NCBI GenBank assembly: GCA_900208305.1
Contig: OAPG01000007.1
Location: 593,001-657,000, forward strand
Source: Melanopsichium pennsylvanicum
Taxonomy: Eukaryota > Basidiomycota > Ustilaginomycetes > Ustilaginales
Direction: 5' to 3'
Length of the DNA stretch: 64,000 nt
Both the position numbers and the translations under genes were made by a program. Position 1 is the stretch's first letter. Every line of letters begins with the position of its first letter. The notes under the pieces are model-generated. The model did no database searches, was not told the DNA's origin, and saw only the letters and a list, made by a program, of their open reading frames with translations. Of the stretch, positions 1-10,443 are shown piece after piece.

Positions 1-181
1 AAATTCATTCATAGCCATGAAAGAAATCGAGACTGTTTACACAACATGCTTTTTACGCAAGTTATACGATGCAATGATGAACAAATCTACGATATTCAAT
101 ACGATCTCCAAAAAAAAAAACAAGAACCAAAACCAAGTGCATATTGGGAATAATTTGCGAATACACCAAGTTAAAAAGATT

Positions 182-1945
182 TTAACCCATCTTGAAATGG
201 AATTGTTGACCACCAAATCCACCACCACTTCCAGGGAATCCACCGAATCCACCAGCTGGAAACCCTCCACCACCACCACCTTGCTGGAAGAACATTTCAA
301 AAGGATGTCCACCTTGAGCAAAAGGATTACCATAACCTCCTTGAGCCTGACCCATCGGATCATTTGGATCATCTCCCTGATCATACCTTTTCCTTAATTC
401 TTCATCACCCAATACTCCCCACGCTTCATTGATCTGTGCCATCTTTTCTTGACTTCCACCTTTATCCGGATGATTCTCCCTTGCCATCTTTCGATACGCT
501 TTCTTGATCGTTGCCAAACAATCCGTCCTTTTCACTCCCAGAACCTTGTAATAATCCTTACTTTGCGAAAGTCTCAGCCGTTTCTGTGCGGTTTGCAACT
601 TTTGATGGATTTTAGCATCAGTTCGACCCGAAGCCTCAAACGCTTTGCTAAGATCCCGAACAGCTTGCTCGTATTTTTCCTCAGAAAGAGCCAGCTCCGC
701 TCGAGCAAGAATCGCTTCAGCATTATCCGGTTTTTGGACCAAAACCAATTCGCAATACGGCATCGCTTTCACCATGTCGTTCAACTCGGTGTAACTTTTG
801 CAGTACATAATGTAAAGTTCGTGCAAAAGTGCAGATGCTTCCACAGCATTGCGTTTGTACGTGTTTGGAATCAAGGACTCTTGATCCCCACTTTGTACCT
901 GCATCGACGATTGAATCACTTGCTTAATTTCATCCACCACCGTGGGTCCACCCACTTTGCCACCTTTCAAAGCACTCAGAACTGCTCGGTAGCTTTGACT
1001 GTTGTAAAAATTTCTAGCCTTTTTCAAACTCTTTTCCAACGCCTTGACTTTTCGATGCGTCCTAGCACACGCGTTGTTATCCGGATCGGTGTGAAGACAC
1101 GCTTTGAGGTGTTGCAGACCTGCATCCCGACTCTGTGACCCAGGTTGCGAGACGACAAAGTACGAAAGCACCGCAAGACGTCGAAAAAGAAAAGGCGAAG
1201 GAGAGAGATGGACGATACGAGTCCAATCTGCCATTGCATCCTCCAAGTTACCCTTGATACTCTGACATTTGGCTCGTACCAGCCGTGTTTCGAGATGCGA
1301 AGGTGAAATTTTGAGAACTTCACCCGAGAGTTGGATGCAGTGATCTACTTTTGATGAATCCACCTCTTTGGCTTTTCCCTTGTTGCTACCTGCTTTTTCA
1401 ACTTCCTTGACCAACAGGTCGAGGGATTTGAGGCTGGTTTCTACCAATGATAGCTTGGTACGCACCGAAGTGGCTTCTGCAGGTACGCTGGATTCTGCCT
1501 TTTCCGCGCGAATGGAATCGTACGACTTGAGCGCAATTCTAACCTTTTCGAATTCGCCTTCCTTGAGGTACACCTTTGCTTGTTGCAGGTACGCCTTGTC
1601 GAATTTAGGGTTGATCCTCAACAAGCTTGCGAAATCTTGTAGAGCGGCGGTGATCCTACCCAACGACAGCTGGGCTGTAGCTCTGCGGTAGTACGTGAGC
1701 CATGATGTAGGATCAGCCTGCAGTGCAGCGTCAAAGGATGTCAGAGCGTCCTGATATCTGCCTGATTGTAAGGCGATATTTGCGGTGGTGAGGTGTTGAT
1801 TTGCCAGAGCTGGATCGGTAGCGGTGAATGTAGTTTGAGACAAGGACTCGGCTCGAACAAAGGTCGAGGTGGTTGAGCCTAAGCCTAGGGCGAGACATAG
1901 GGTTAGAGACAGCGCAAGAAGCGATGGGATGAGGGGGTTTTTCAT
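182..1945 (-). CDS. TPR/J-domain co-chaperone (DNAJC3/P58IPK-like)
   Basis: 587 residues, single exon, ATG at 1945. The first ~32 residues form a hydrophobic signal peptide (LLALSLTLCLALGLG), so the protein probably enters the ER. Residues about 45-450 are helical TPR-like repeats. A J domain follows at about 461-530, beginning DYYKVLG and carrying the HPD tripeptide near residue 490 that stimulates Hsp70 ATPase. The tail (about 540-587) is rich in Gly and Phe and has no HDEL-type retention signal. Signal peptide, TPRs and C-terminal J domain together match the DNAJC3/P58IPK family of ER lumen co-chaperones of BiP. That family is the inference; a DNAJC7-type cytosolic protein is less likely because of the signal peptide. 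A (TG)n tract lies 25 bp upstream of the start codon. Confidence 0.85.
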   Translation of the reverse strand: MKNPLIPSLLALSLTLCLALGLGSTTSTFVRAESLSQTTFTATDPALANQHLTTANIALQSGRYQDALTSFDAALQADPTSWLTYYRRATAQLSLGRITAALQDFASLLRINPKFDKAYLQQAKVYLKEGEFEKVRIALKSYDSIRAEKAESSVPAEATSVRTKLSLVETSLKSLDLLVKEVEKAGSNKGKAKEVDSSKVDHCIQLSGEVLKISPSHLETRLVRAKCQSIKGNLEDAMADWTRIVHLSPSPFLFRRLAVLSYFVVSQPGSQSRDAGLQHLKACLHTDPDNNACARTHRKVKALEKSLKKARNFYNSQSYRAVLSALKGGKVGGPTVVDEIKQVIQSSMQVQSGDQESLIPNTYKRNAVEASALLHELYIMYCKSYTELNDMVKAMPYCELVLVQKPDNAEAILARAELALSEEKYEQAVRDLSKAFEASGRTDAKIHQKLQTAQKRLRLSQSKDYYKVLGVKRTDCLATIKKAYRKMARENHPDKGGSQEKMAQINEAWGVLGDEELRKRYDQGDDPNDPMGQAQGGYGNPFAQGGHPFEMFFQQGGGGGGFPAGGFGGFPGSGGGFGGQQFHFKMG

Positions 1946-1966
1946 GTTGTAGAGCGCAACGAGCTC

Positions 1967-1969
<3 letters not shown>

Positions 1970-2051
<82 letters not shown>
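1970..2051. repeat. (TG)n microsatellite, about 41 units
   Basis: An uninterrupted alternating TG tract of 82 bp. It begins 25 bp upstream of the start codon of the J-domain gene, so it lies in that gene's 5' leader or core promoter (CA on the coding strand). Read through, it produces spurious His-Thr or Cys-Val ORFs on both strands. Confidence 0.97.
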
Positions 2052-2054
<3 letters not shown>

Positions 2055-2716
2055 TCTTGGACGTTGGTATTGTGTTGGCTCGAGTGTGAGAGAAGGTGAT
2101 GCGTGTAGAAGCGATGAGGATGAGGCCTGTGACAAGTTTGTGCAGGTGATGGTGGTGTCGGGAGCAGTGCGAATAGGGATGAATGAGGATGTAAAGAGCG
2201 AGATGGGTAAGTGGATTTAAGTTAGTGGAGCTCTCAGTTACAAGTTTGAGGTGTGTGCGTGTTGGTGTGTGTGGATGGACCAAAGCGTGGAAGCTTCCAC
2301 ATCATGCATGCGCTCGTCCTTTAGTGTCATAACCAAAGGTAAATAATAAATTCAATTTCACGGCCGCCGCGCACGTCCAAGTTGCCCGAGATGCCTTTGG
2401 CTGAGACAGCTTTTTCTCATCCATACCTTCAACTGCCAACGTGGAACCCGCGGAACCTGACGAAACAGCAACCAAACGTGGCGCTTTCTTATTCGCACGA
2501 GATACAAACCTTGCGTTCGTGTCGAATCTTGGCTTACTTACAGTTGATCCGATTCCTCACCCATGCACAGATCCGCAAACATCAAACCAGTGTCTTGCTA
2601 CATGCAACTCACGTCACACATCGTCATGTCACGCCTTTGTCGTCAAACTTCTATTGCAAACATAATTCCAAACCATTACTCGGCCATAGATTTGTCGCTC
2701 CACACCTTTTTTGACA
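2052..2716. other. intergenic, promoter side of the J-domain gene
   Basis: 665 bp between the TG tract and the 3' end of the ANTH-domain gene. Only short ORFs without recognisable domains are present. It probably holds the promoter of the J-domain gene and the terminator of the ANTH gene. Confidence 0.5.
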
Positions 2717-4050
2717 TCAGAATTGGAGCAGATTCGGCTGCCCATCATTGCGGATACTCTTCCCAAAGTCGCTTGACGGTTGGAAAGGTTTGATGCTCGA
2801 TCCACCGAATCCTGTTGGCTGAGGCTGAAGCTGAATCGCACTTGTTCCGCTGAACGAGCTCTGAGACCCAAATGGCTGAGCACTATTGTTGTTCAACGAA
2901 AAGCCATTCACTCCTGTCGTCTGTTGTTGCGGCGGCTGTTGGGACTGATTCGAAGCGGAACCAAAGCCAGAGTTGAAGGCAGTCGATCCCAACCCCATTT
3001 GCTGCTGCTGCTGCTGCTGCTGCTCAGAGGATTTCGTATTGGTGGAAAAGGCTGAGTTGAAAGCATTCAATGCGCTGCTGTCATTCGAACTCGCCGGAAG
3101 CCCAGTGGTGCTGCTCCCCACATTCTGGCTCGATCCAACCCCAAACCCACCTCTAATCCCTTCCATCCCAGTCAAGCTCGGTTGTTGCATCCCAGCACTG
3201 GGACTCGAGACTCTAGCGAACGGATTTCCAGTCATCTGAGCAGCCAACCCGCCTGGATTCGCACCACCTCCAAACTGCGCATCATTCGCCAGACTAGCAC
3301 CAAACGACGACTGCGGCTTGAAAGCTTGGACCGACGTTCCTCCGAACCCTGTTGGTTGAGCCTGCAAAGGCTGACTTGACTGATTTCCGACGCTGCTGTT
3401 GAATGACATGGATCCGAACTGCGATGAGAGGTCATTTGTGCTTGTGATGGGCTGGCCTGTGAGTGTGGATACCCCCGCACCAGAGCTAGTGGCTCCGAAA
3501 GCAGATCCAGCGTTGCTATTCTGGCCATTTTGGTTTTGGTTCTGGTTCTGGTTTGCAAATGTGAATTCGGAAGCTACACTACCGATGAGACCAGTCTTCT
3601 GCGGCATCAACGTCCCACTCTGCCCCTGCTGCTGCTGTTCGTTGGCATTCTTGCCACCGGTAGGCTGACTGCCATCCCAAGCACCAGCGCCTAGCCCGTA
3701 ATGTCCACCGTTGGGCGCACTGCCAAATGCGCTCATAGCCAACTGATTCAAACTTGGTCCCTTGGGCGCAGGAGGCGACGCTGGCGGCGGTGTGGAACCG
3801 GGAGGTGGAGCAAACGGATTGCGTGAGCCCGTCTTCTGCGGCAGAAGCTTGGCTGGTGAGCTCGTAGTCTCGGAGAGCGTGTTGGTGTTGGTGTTGCTGG
3901 GCTGTAGTTGAGAGCCAAAGGCGGAGTTGAAGGAGGACAAAGCGGAAGATTGCTGCGGATTGAACGAAGACGTATTGTTCTGCGCCGATGGCGGCTGTGC
4001 TTGGGAAGGTGTGGCTGTATGCTGCGGTTGTACAAATGAGATTGGTTGAC

Positions 4051-4084
<34 letters not shown>

Positions 4085-5630
4085 TTGTTGTGCGGGTTGC
4101 TGTTGCTGGTTAAAGATACTCGATGGACCACCATCAAATGCACCAAACGGCCCACCAAAGCCAGTAGGCTGGGGCATGACACTCTGCCTGAACGGATTGA
4201 AACCGGTCATCTGCGGCTGCATCCCGCCAGCGCCGTTCATCATGCCGCCGCCAAACGCGGTCATCTGTGGCATTTGCATCCCTGTTTGCTGCTGAGCCAT
4301 GAACGGATTGTAACCCGTCATCTGAGTTTGCAAGCCACCCATACCACCCATACCCATGCCACCAAAAACTCCGTTCACACCCATCATGCCGGTGGGTTGA
4401 GCCTGCAAGAAGAAGCTCTGCTCCTGCGGGACATTGGAAAAGATGTTTTGACCACCATTGTTGTCAATGCTGGCAAAGAAATCTTGCAAGTCTTGGTTAG
4501 AGGTTGGGGGTTTGACGCTGCGCTGCGGCTTGTCTGGCTCTTGAATGGTAATGCTCTTCTTTGACTCGCTTTTGGGGACACTCGAAGAAACAGTCGAGAT
4601 TGGCCGAGCGGTGGACGCGGATGGGGTACCATCAGCGATGCGTTTGTTCTCCTTGTATTGCAAGCGATTCTGTTCAAAGTTTGGATCCTTCAAATATTCT
4701 TCGAGCGCCCCGGCAAGCGACACGGGGGCGTGCTTGAGTGAGGGGATGGCAAGATTAAGACTGTGGGAAGCCTGTTTGGCGCTGTTGAGAAACGCGACCA
4801 CGTTTTCGGTTTGGCGACAGAAACGACGGTAGAGTTCGAGTGCACGCTGAGCGTCGGATTTGGCCATCTCAAAGTAGTGTTCTAGAATGTTGATGACGCC
4901 TTCGTTAATGGCGGTGTAGATGGCAAGAAGATCCTTCAATGTCATGCGGAAGGCAGACATGATGAGGTCTTCGTTGAGATCGTCAAGGAAGAAGGAGCAT
5001 TGCATGAGGACACTGGCCACTTTTTGGGTGGTCGAAACCTCTCGCAGCAAGCCCTTTTCGACCGAAAGCTTGCGGAGTCGGTTGCTGTTGCTAGCACCAT
5101 TGGAGTGAGCACGAGATCGATCGGAGGAACGGATGACGTCGTGCTTGAGCTCGCGATAGGCGCGGACACGTTCGTCGAGGTACTGTGCGTAGACGGAAAG
5201 GGTCTGTGGTGCTGAGTAGCTCGACCAGCTGTTGTTGGAGACGTTACGCAGGCGAATGTTGCCGGTGTCAGATGCGAGGTGGCCGAGGACGTTGTCCACC
5301 TCGCCATTGCGGATCATCGTGTGGAGGATGACGAGCGATTTGAGAACGACGGTAGCGTTGGGTTCTCGTAGACGGTTCCCAAGTGCACGACATACATCTT
5401 GAAGGGAACCATCGGTTGAAAAGGTGGTTGCGATGACGGGATCGATGTATTTGGGCTTGATGCCGCCAGATTTTGGCTTTGTGGCCCCTTTGATTACCTT
5501 GTCGTAACTGTTTGAAGATGCAGACGGCAGCAACAAGGCGATGGAAGAATCCAACAGGAAGCGAATTGTGAGCAAGATTGGAAGCATAGGTATGGATCAC
5601 CGCTTGAGCAGAGGAAACTTACCTAGACAT
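2717..5630 (-). CDS. AP180/YAP180-type ANTH-domain clathrin adaptor
   Basis: Clathrin assembly and cargo adaptor of endocytosis. Two exons are proposed: 5630-5623 (ATGTCTAG, only 8 nt) and 5507-2717, separated by a 115-bp intron with donor GTAAGT and acceptor CAG. Splicing yields the N-terminus MSSYDKVIKGATK, which fits the family; the unspliced upstream reading does not. The ANTH domain covers residues 1 to about 280, with the lysine-rich KGATKPKSGGIKPKY lipid-binding start. The rest is a long disordered tail rich in Gln, Gly and Asn. It contains four NPF tripeptides (typical EH-domain ligands, bound by Ede1/Pan1-type proteins), a run of about 13 Gln coded by CAG/CAA near 4049-4095, and many QPTGF/QMTG motifs. 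Family assignment is firm; assignment to YAP1801 or YAP1802 cannot be made here. Confidence 0.88.
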
Positions 5631-6816
5631 GATGAGTTGTGAAAGACGCCGCGGAGGGCGGTGTTAGACTTTGAATTGAGTGCTGGCAGTGGGCAAGTAC
5701 GATGAACAGCTTGACTGAAAGGTCTGCTTAGCTTGACTTTTTTTTTTCTGCGGTAGGTTGACTTTGAACGCGGACAGGCTCAAGACAGGAGCTTTCTGTG
5801 ATGGTGCGCCGACGTTGAGCGGATGGAAGGGTGTTAAGGAGAGAATGTGCGGTTTTTGTTTCAAGATAGGATGCCAAGATGATGACTATGTGCGTATTGC
5901 CGAAGTAGGGGGGCAACGAGGGGACCGCAAGGACGAATGGAGTAGAGTAAAAGATCAATGAGAGCAAGCGGATGTAATATAGCAAGTCTGTGAGTGTCGT
6001 CCAAGGTCGTAAAGGGCGACGAGGCAGGTGGAGATTGAACCAGCAAAGTCTCTCTCTCACTTGACTGACGCACTCACACATATTCACATTCTTTATTTAA
6101 AAGTCGAGAGACGCCAATTTCAGTCACTATCGCACCGCCGTCCTGTGTGCCTCGCAAGTCGCGTCTCCCGTCCAATTTACCATACAAATTTCCAGCTTGT
6201 CCACACTCACACTCACTCGAACAATATGAACCGTGCGCCGTCATGACACCTTGTTTCCCTTAGTTGGAGTGCCATTCACGATTCGGACTCTCATATTACC
6301 AACTTAACTCACTTGACTATTTTCAAGAGACGCAAAAATTACAGCTGATGCCACATTTGAGAGCTAGTAGCCTGTTTCTTCTAGCCAGCCAGGTGAGGAG
6401 AATTTCATCTCTCAGAGATGATACATTATGGATGGCCAGATTGGGCAGGTGTTATGTCTGAACGGAATTTCAATCACAATGCCATTTCGTCATCACTGCG
6501 AGAATGCCTAATGATTCAAAGGCTGTGTGGTCAAGAGACGGACGAAGCTTGCTCGCCGTCATCTCAGCAAATTCGAATGTGGTCGGTCCCACTCATCTCA
6601 AACTGCCACTCATCTCAAATTGCCACTCATCTCAAATTGCAACTATCCGATTTCGCAGATCGAACAAGCATTCTCACAGCCCATCACTCACTAAAGCACG
6701 CTGCAGTCAGCAGCCAGGCAGAGCATCGCAGGAGAGTACAACTACAAAATTCCAATGCATGATACAAGATAAATTACAACACAACTGATGAGCACGTAAA
6801 ACATTCAAGAGCTTCG
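5631..6816. other. intergenic, promoter of the ANTH gene
   Basis: 1.19 kb between the start of the ANTH gene and the 3' end of the GCN5 gene. Only short ORFs without domains. It contains an AT-rich TTTATTTAAAAG stretch near 6092 and a small 17-bp tandem repeat at 6590-6640. No RNA gene recognised. Confidence 0.5.
6590..6640. repeat. 17-bp tandem repeat, 3 units
   Basis: Three head-to-tail copies of CACTCATCTCAAATTGC (the first with one change), starting at 6590, 6607 and 6624. Confidence 0.9.
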
Positions 6817-9045
6817 TCACAATGAGCTTTGCACCTTGGGCAATAGTGTCTCCTTCAGGAATTTCTCCAGTTTCGTCGCGCTCTTGGCATAAGGGCTCGA
6901 AGCTGGGTTGTACGATCGGCAATTGTCAAAGATCAACTGAGCGTCGGCAACCAATTCATCCACATTCGCATACTGGTTGTTCTCCAATTTCGCCTCCATA
7001 GTAGACAGATCCATTGGATTCTTGATCACATCATAGTAATCCGTCACCTCGTCGCCGTTGACAGGGTTCACGAATGGCCATGCGCTGCCATGTCCATTGA
7101 GCTCCACAAGGATGTGACGCATTACCGCAAAGTGAGGGCCACGCTTCGGTCGTCGACTCAGCTCGTCCATCTCTGGTGTCCATCCGCTTTCTTTCAATCC
7201 TGGCACCTCTGATGGGTCCACCAAGAATGTTGCGGTTGGATCATCTTCTCCTTCCGTCTGTTCCCGCTTCGCTGCACGTTCGGGTTTAGCTACCGTTCCA
7301 TCGGGATTCTCGATCAACCCTTTCAGCTTGATCAGACGATCTCTATCCCTCAGAGCGTCCAGTCCTTTATGCACCACATGAGATCGACTGATACTTCGGA
7401 TTTTGGCTAACACCTTTTCCTTCTGCATCGTCAGCATATCTCCAACTTCCAGATACTTCACCCTGGGTATCATACTGCACTGCATCAACGTTCCTCCTTC
7501 GTAGTCTTTGATATATCCCACCCAAATGGACCTGTCCAATGTAATCTCCTTGGTAAAACCCTGTTTCTTGAAGTATCCGATCGCATAATTGTCCGCATAG
7601 GTCAAGAAATGCATGACGGGGGAAGACGCTTTGACGTGATCCTTAAGATGATTCATCAGATGCGAGCCGTATCCCTTCACCTGCTCGGTGCTGGTGATGG
7701 CGCAAAACACGATCTCGGCAAACTTCCTCTGCTTGAAAGGTCGATACGTGATCCCACCCACCACTTGAAGTCCACGCTTTACGATGGCGACCGATTGATG
7801 GTTTCGATCGAACACAAGTCGCGAAATGTACTCTCGGGGCATCTTGGGAAGTTGACGTTGAAAGATGTTCTTGAGGCCCGTGAGAAGGATCATGGACTCG
7901 TGATCGTCATCATTGGTAACGACGCGGAACTGGATGAGACCGGTGCGCTCTTCAATCACTGCTGGGCGTTCCTTCTTGGGTGCTACGCCTTCCTCTACTG
8001 CTGAAGCCGCGCTTTTAGGTGGCGGTTGGAGCTCTTCTTCCAGATCCACGGCTGGTTCCTTTTTGACTTTCGTTTCGCCCTCTGTCTCCGCCTGACCCTT
8101 TGCTGAGGACGACTGGGAAACTTCACCAGACTCTACTTCTGCCGCTGGCTGCGCTGATGTATCGTCCCCCTCAGTTGAAGCTTTTCCTGTCTTCGCTTCG
8201 ACAGAGTCGTCACTCAGATCAGTCGAGACGTTCGCAGTGCCGGCGTCTTCCCTGGCCAAATCAGAAGGGGCAAACTTGCGTCGCTTAGCGTCGTGTCTGC
8301 CGTTCGAGGCACTTGGTTCCACAGACTGATGCCTTGACGCAGGATTCGAATGTACCACTGTCATCTCGGGGCTTGACAGCCGGCTTGACGTTGCTACGGA
8401 TGCTTCCCTGTCGCGCGACCTGGAGCGCGAACGCGAGGCTTCGCGAAGCTTGCGTTTCCTATTCAGGCTTTGCAGAAGTGGCGTAGATGAGTGCGGTACA
8501 GAGCCATTCGGCAGTGCTTGAGCTGATGGATGAGGGCTAGGCGTCGCGTCAGGCACGGTACTGAGCTGTGACACCGGGCTGGACGCTTCGACTAAACCAT
8601 CGGCGCCCACGGGTCTCATCTGCTTGCGAAGCGACTCGATGTCGCCGTCGACATAGTCAAAGTCGAGCAATTTCCCTTTGTCTTCCAGCAACTCATCCAG
8701 ACGTACCGCAACTTTAGCTCTTCTCGTGGCTTCCTCGTCATCAGCATCGCTAAGAGCTGCATGTTCCTCCACAGTACGGCTGCATATGTCACATGCTACC
8801 GATCTCCACTCTGCACTGAGTTTGCTGTCATCGACGTGTCGTGTATCATTTCTGGAGCCTCTTGAGACAGGATCCTCAATAACCTCCTCGTATTCGGATG
8901 GTTTGAAACCTAGACAGGTTTGCGAGCTCGAGTTGGGCCCACTTGATGTGGCGATAGAAGGCGTGTGTCGTGCAACCTTGATCAGGCGTTGAAAGGGCGA
9001 AAGTCTAAGAAGCGACCTGGCACCTGATGGATACAAGAGGGGCAT
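6817..9045 (-). CDS. GCN5: Gcn5-type histone acetyltransferase with bromodomain
   Basis: 742 residues. Catalytic subunit of SAGA/ADA complexes, acetylating histone H3 lysines in the nucleus. The GNAT domain spans about 370-540: the sequence [11 protein letters not shown] carries the general-base Glu near residue 441, and QVKGYGSHL near 461 is the acetyl-CoA-binding Q/R-x-x-G-x-G/A motif. The bromodomain lies at about 640-735 ([26 protein letters not shown]). The first 370 residues are mostly low-complexity and acidic/basic, much longer than in yeast Gcn5 (439 residues in total). The ATG at 9045 is the first in frame, but the initial ~40 residues are atypical, so the true start may lie downstream or follow an unseen intron. 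Identity of the catalytic part is certain. Confidence 0.93.
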   Translation of the reverse strand: MPLLYPSGARSLLRLSPFQRLIKVARHTPSIATSSGPNSSSQTCLGFKPSEYEEVIEDPVSRGSRNDTRHVDDSKLSAEWRSVACDICSRTVEEHAALSDADDEEATRRAKVAVRLDELLEDKGKLLDFDYVDGDIESLRKQMRPVGADGLVEASSPVSQLSTVPDATPSPHPSAQALPNGSVPHSSTPLLQSLNRKRKLREASRSRSRSRDREASVATSSRLSSPEMTVVHSNPASRHQSVEPSASNGRHDAKRRKFAPSDLAREDAGTANVSTDLSDDSVEAKTGKASTEGDDTSAQPAAEVESGEVSQSSSAKGQAETEGETKVKKEPAVDLEEELQPPPKSAASAVEEGVAPKKERPAVIEERTGLIQFRVVTNDDDHESMILLTGLKNIFQRQLPKMPREYISRLVFDRNHQSVAIVKRGLQVVGGITYRPFKQRKFAEIVFCAITSTEQVKGYGSHLMNHLKDHVKASSPVMHFLTYADNYAIGYFKKQGFTKEITLDRSIWVGYIKDYEGGTLMQCSMIPRVKYLEVGDMLTMQKEKVLAKIRSISRSHVVHKGLDALRDRDRLIKLKGLIENPDGTVAKPERAAKREQTEGEDDPTATFLVDPSEVPGLKESGWTPEMDELSRRPKRGPHFAVMRHILVELNGHGSAWPFVNPVNGDEVTDYYDVIKNPMDLSTMEAKLENNQYANVDELVADAQLIFDNCRSYNPASSPYAKSATKLEKFLKETLLPKVQSSL

Positions 9046-9664
9046 CCTAAGGTGTGCTGTAAAATATGATTGTGGCTTCGATGACGGGACCTGTGGTCAT
9101 ATGTCCATGAAGTGAAAACTAGGGCAGATGCCCACAACGTGTGACGAGACAGTTTTGTGACGCGGGAAAGAGCTACGTGGATGGAGATGGGACGCGGAGC
9201 TGAAAGATGATGCGCCGAGCAGTGTCGCTGTCTAAAAGTTTCGTGTCAGCTTGGACAGATTGCTGCCGAGGATGGTGATGATGATACCGGATGAAGAAGG
9301 AACGCGGTTATGGTGGTGTTGGTCTATGCGAAATCAAGTGCAGCTCGAGCTTGGATTGAGGCGCGTTGGACCCGAACATACCACACCATGAATTCCGACT
9401 TCCGAGAATCTCACTCGATTCTGGTTTGTTTCACCAACTCGTTCAGCTTACATGTTGGTGTCGATATACACCCTCACTATTCAGGCCATCTGCATTCCCC
9501 AAAATCTGCTTTTCGGCCAGCCAGTACCATCTAGCTGTGTGCCTTGAAAGACTATGTACTGCCTCCGTTAGTGGATACCGCTTTTCCTGCTCATCTTCCC
9601 ACAGTCATCCCCCTACTTTCTCGTCTTATTCCTCTTCTCCTTCGCACTGCATTCCCAACCATGC
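9046..9664. other. intergenic, GCN5 promoter side
   Basis: 619 bp upstream of the GCN5 gene with short ORFs only. No repeats or RNA genes recognised. Confidence 0.45.
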
Positions 9665-10120
9665 ATGTACTGCGCACTCATACTCACCGGCCTCTTTACC
9701 ACATCGTCTAACTGGTACGGCTCCAAGTCCACTATTGTGCACCTAAACAGCTCAAACACTACAACGCCAGCATCAACCAATTCCACACTGCTTCGCGCGA
9801 GCTACGGATGGCTCGATCTCGGCCTCTCAGGTGGCAATGGCTTCTTGAGCCTGATCGCTAGGCCAGGCTCAAGCTCTATCGCTGCTCAAGGGATCAGTCT
9901 CGAACAACAGGATCCTTTCTACCGCTTTGCAATACCCTGGTCAGAAACATCAGTACAGATTCCGAAGCGCTTTTATGTTGGACTCGGCAAATATCAGGGT
10001 CTCGGCGTGTGGGTCGACCTAGGAAGCGGTTTGAGCGGCAATGCCCCACCGCCGACAGCGAGCACAGAATTCAATGCAAATCTGGCTTTCCCTAATCAGG
10101 CACAGCATTACGAGCTCTAG
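9665..10120 (+). CDS. small hypothetical protein (doubtful)
   Basis: An ORF of 151 residues starting at ATG 9665, the only plus-strand candidate in the left third. The N-terminus has a short hydrophobic stretch (CALILTGLF), then a Ser/Thr/Asn-rich segment with several N-x-S/T sequons, then a Gly-rich part (GWLDLGLSGGNGFLSLIARPG). This would suit a secreted or membrane protein. No family is recognised. It may be the last exon of a gene with an upstream exon, or chance. It would be convergent with the SNF2 gene, leaving 323 bp between them in which nothing else is seen. Confidence 0.35.
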   Translation: MYCALILTGLFTTSSNWYGSKSTIVHLNSSNTTTPASTNSTLLRASYGWLDLGLSGGNGFLSLIARPGSSSIAAQGISLEQQDPFYRFAIPWSETSVQIPKRFYVGLGKYQGLGVWVDLGSGLSGNAPPPTASTEFNANLAFPNQAQHYEL

Positions 10121-10443
10121 ATCAAGATGCTTCTTCTAAAGCCCCATAGCTGTTGGCCGTCTTATCAGCCAATGCTTTGCATCTTTTCTTGTACTTCACG
10201 AGCGCCTCAGCCGCAATATATCCCATGCCAACATCTGGAATCTACTCTATGACTCGATGTCTGTGCGACACTATTCATGCTCCAGCTGAATTCAGACAGA
10301 GCCAAGGAGGAACGTTGCCGTTGTCAAAGGAATGGTTGCATTGAAATAGATGCAAATACCTGTTACGTGATACAAATCCGTGATAAAGATGCTGCGAATG
10401 CTATGAGATCCCACGGACGTTGGGATGCTTTGTCTGTGTTTGA

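Noticed and set aside
1731..2283. ORFs with His-Thr or Cys-Val runs
   Set aside because: Translations of the TG microsatellite.
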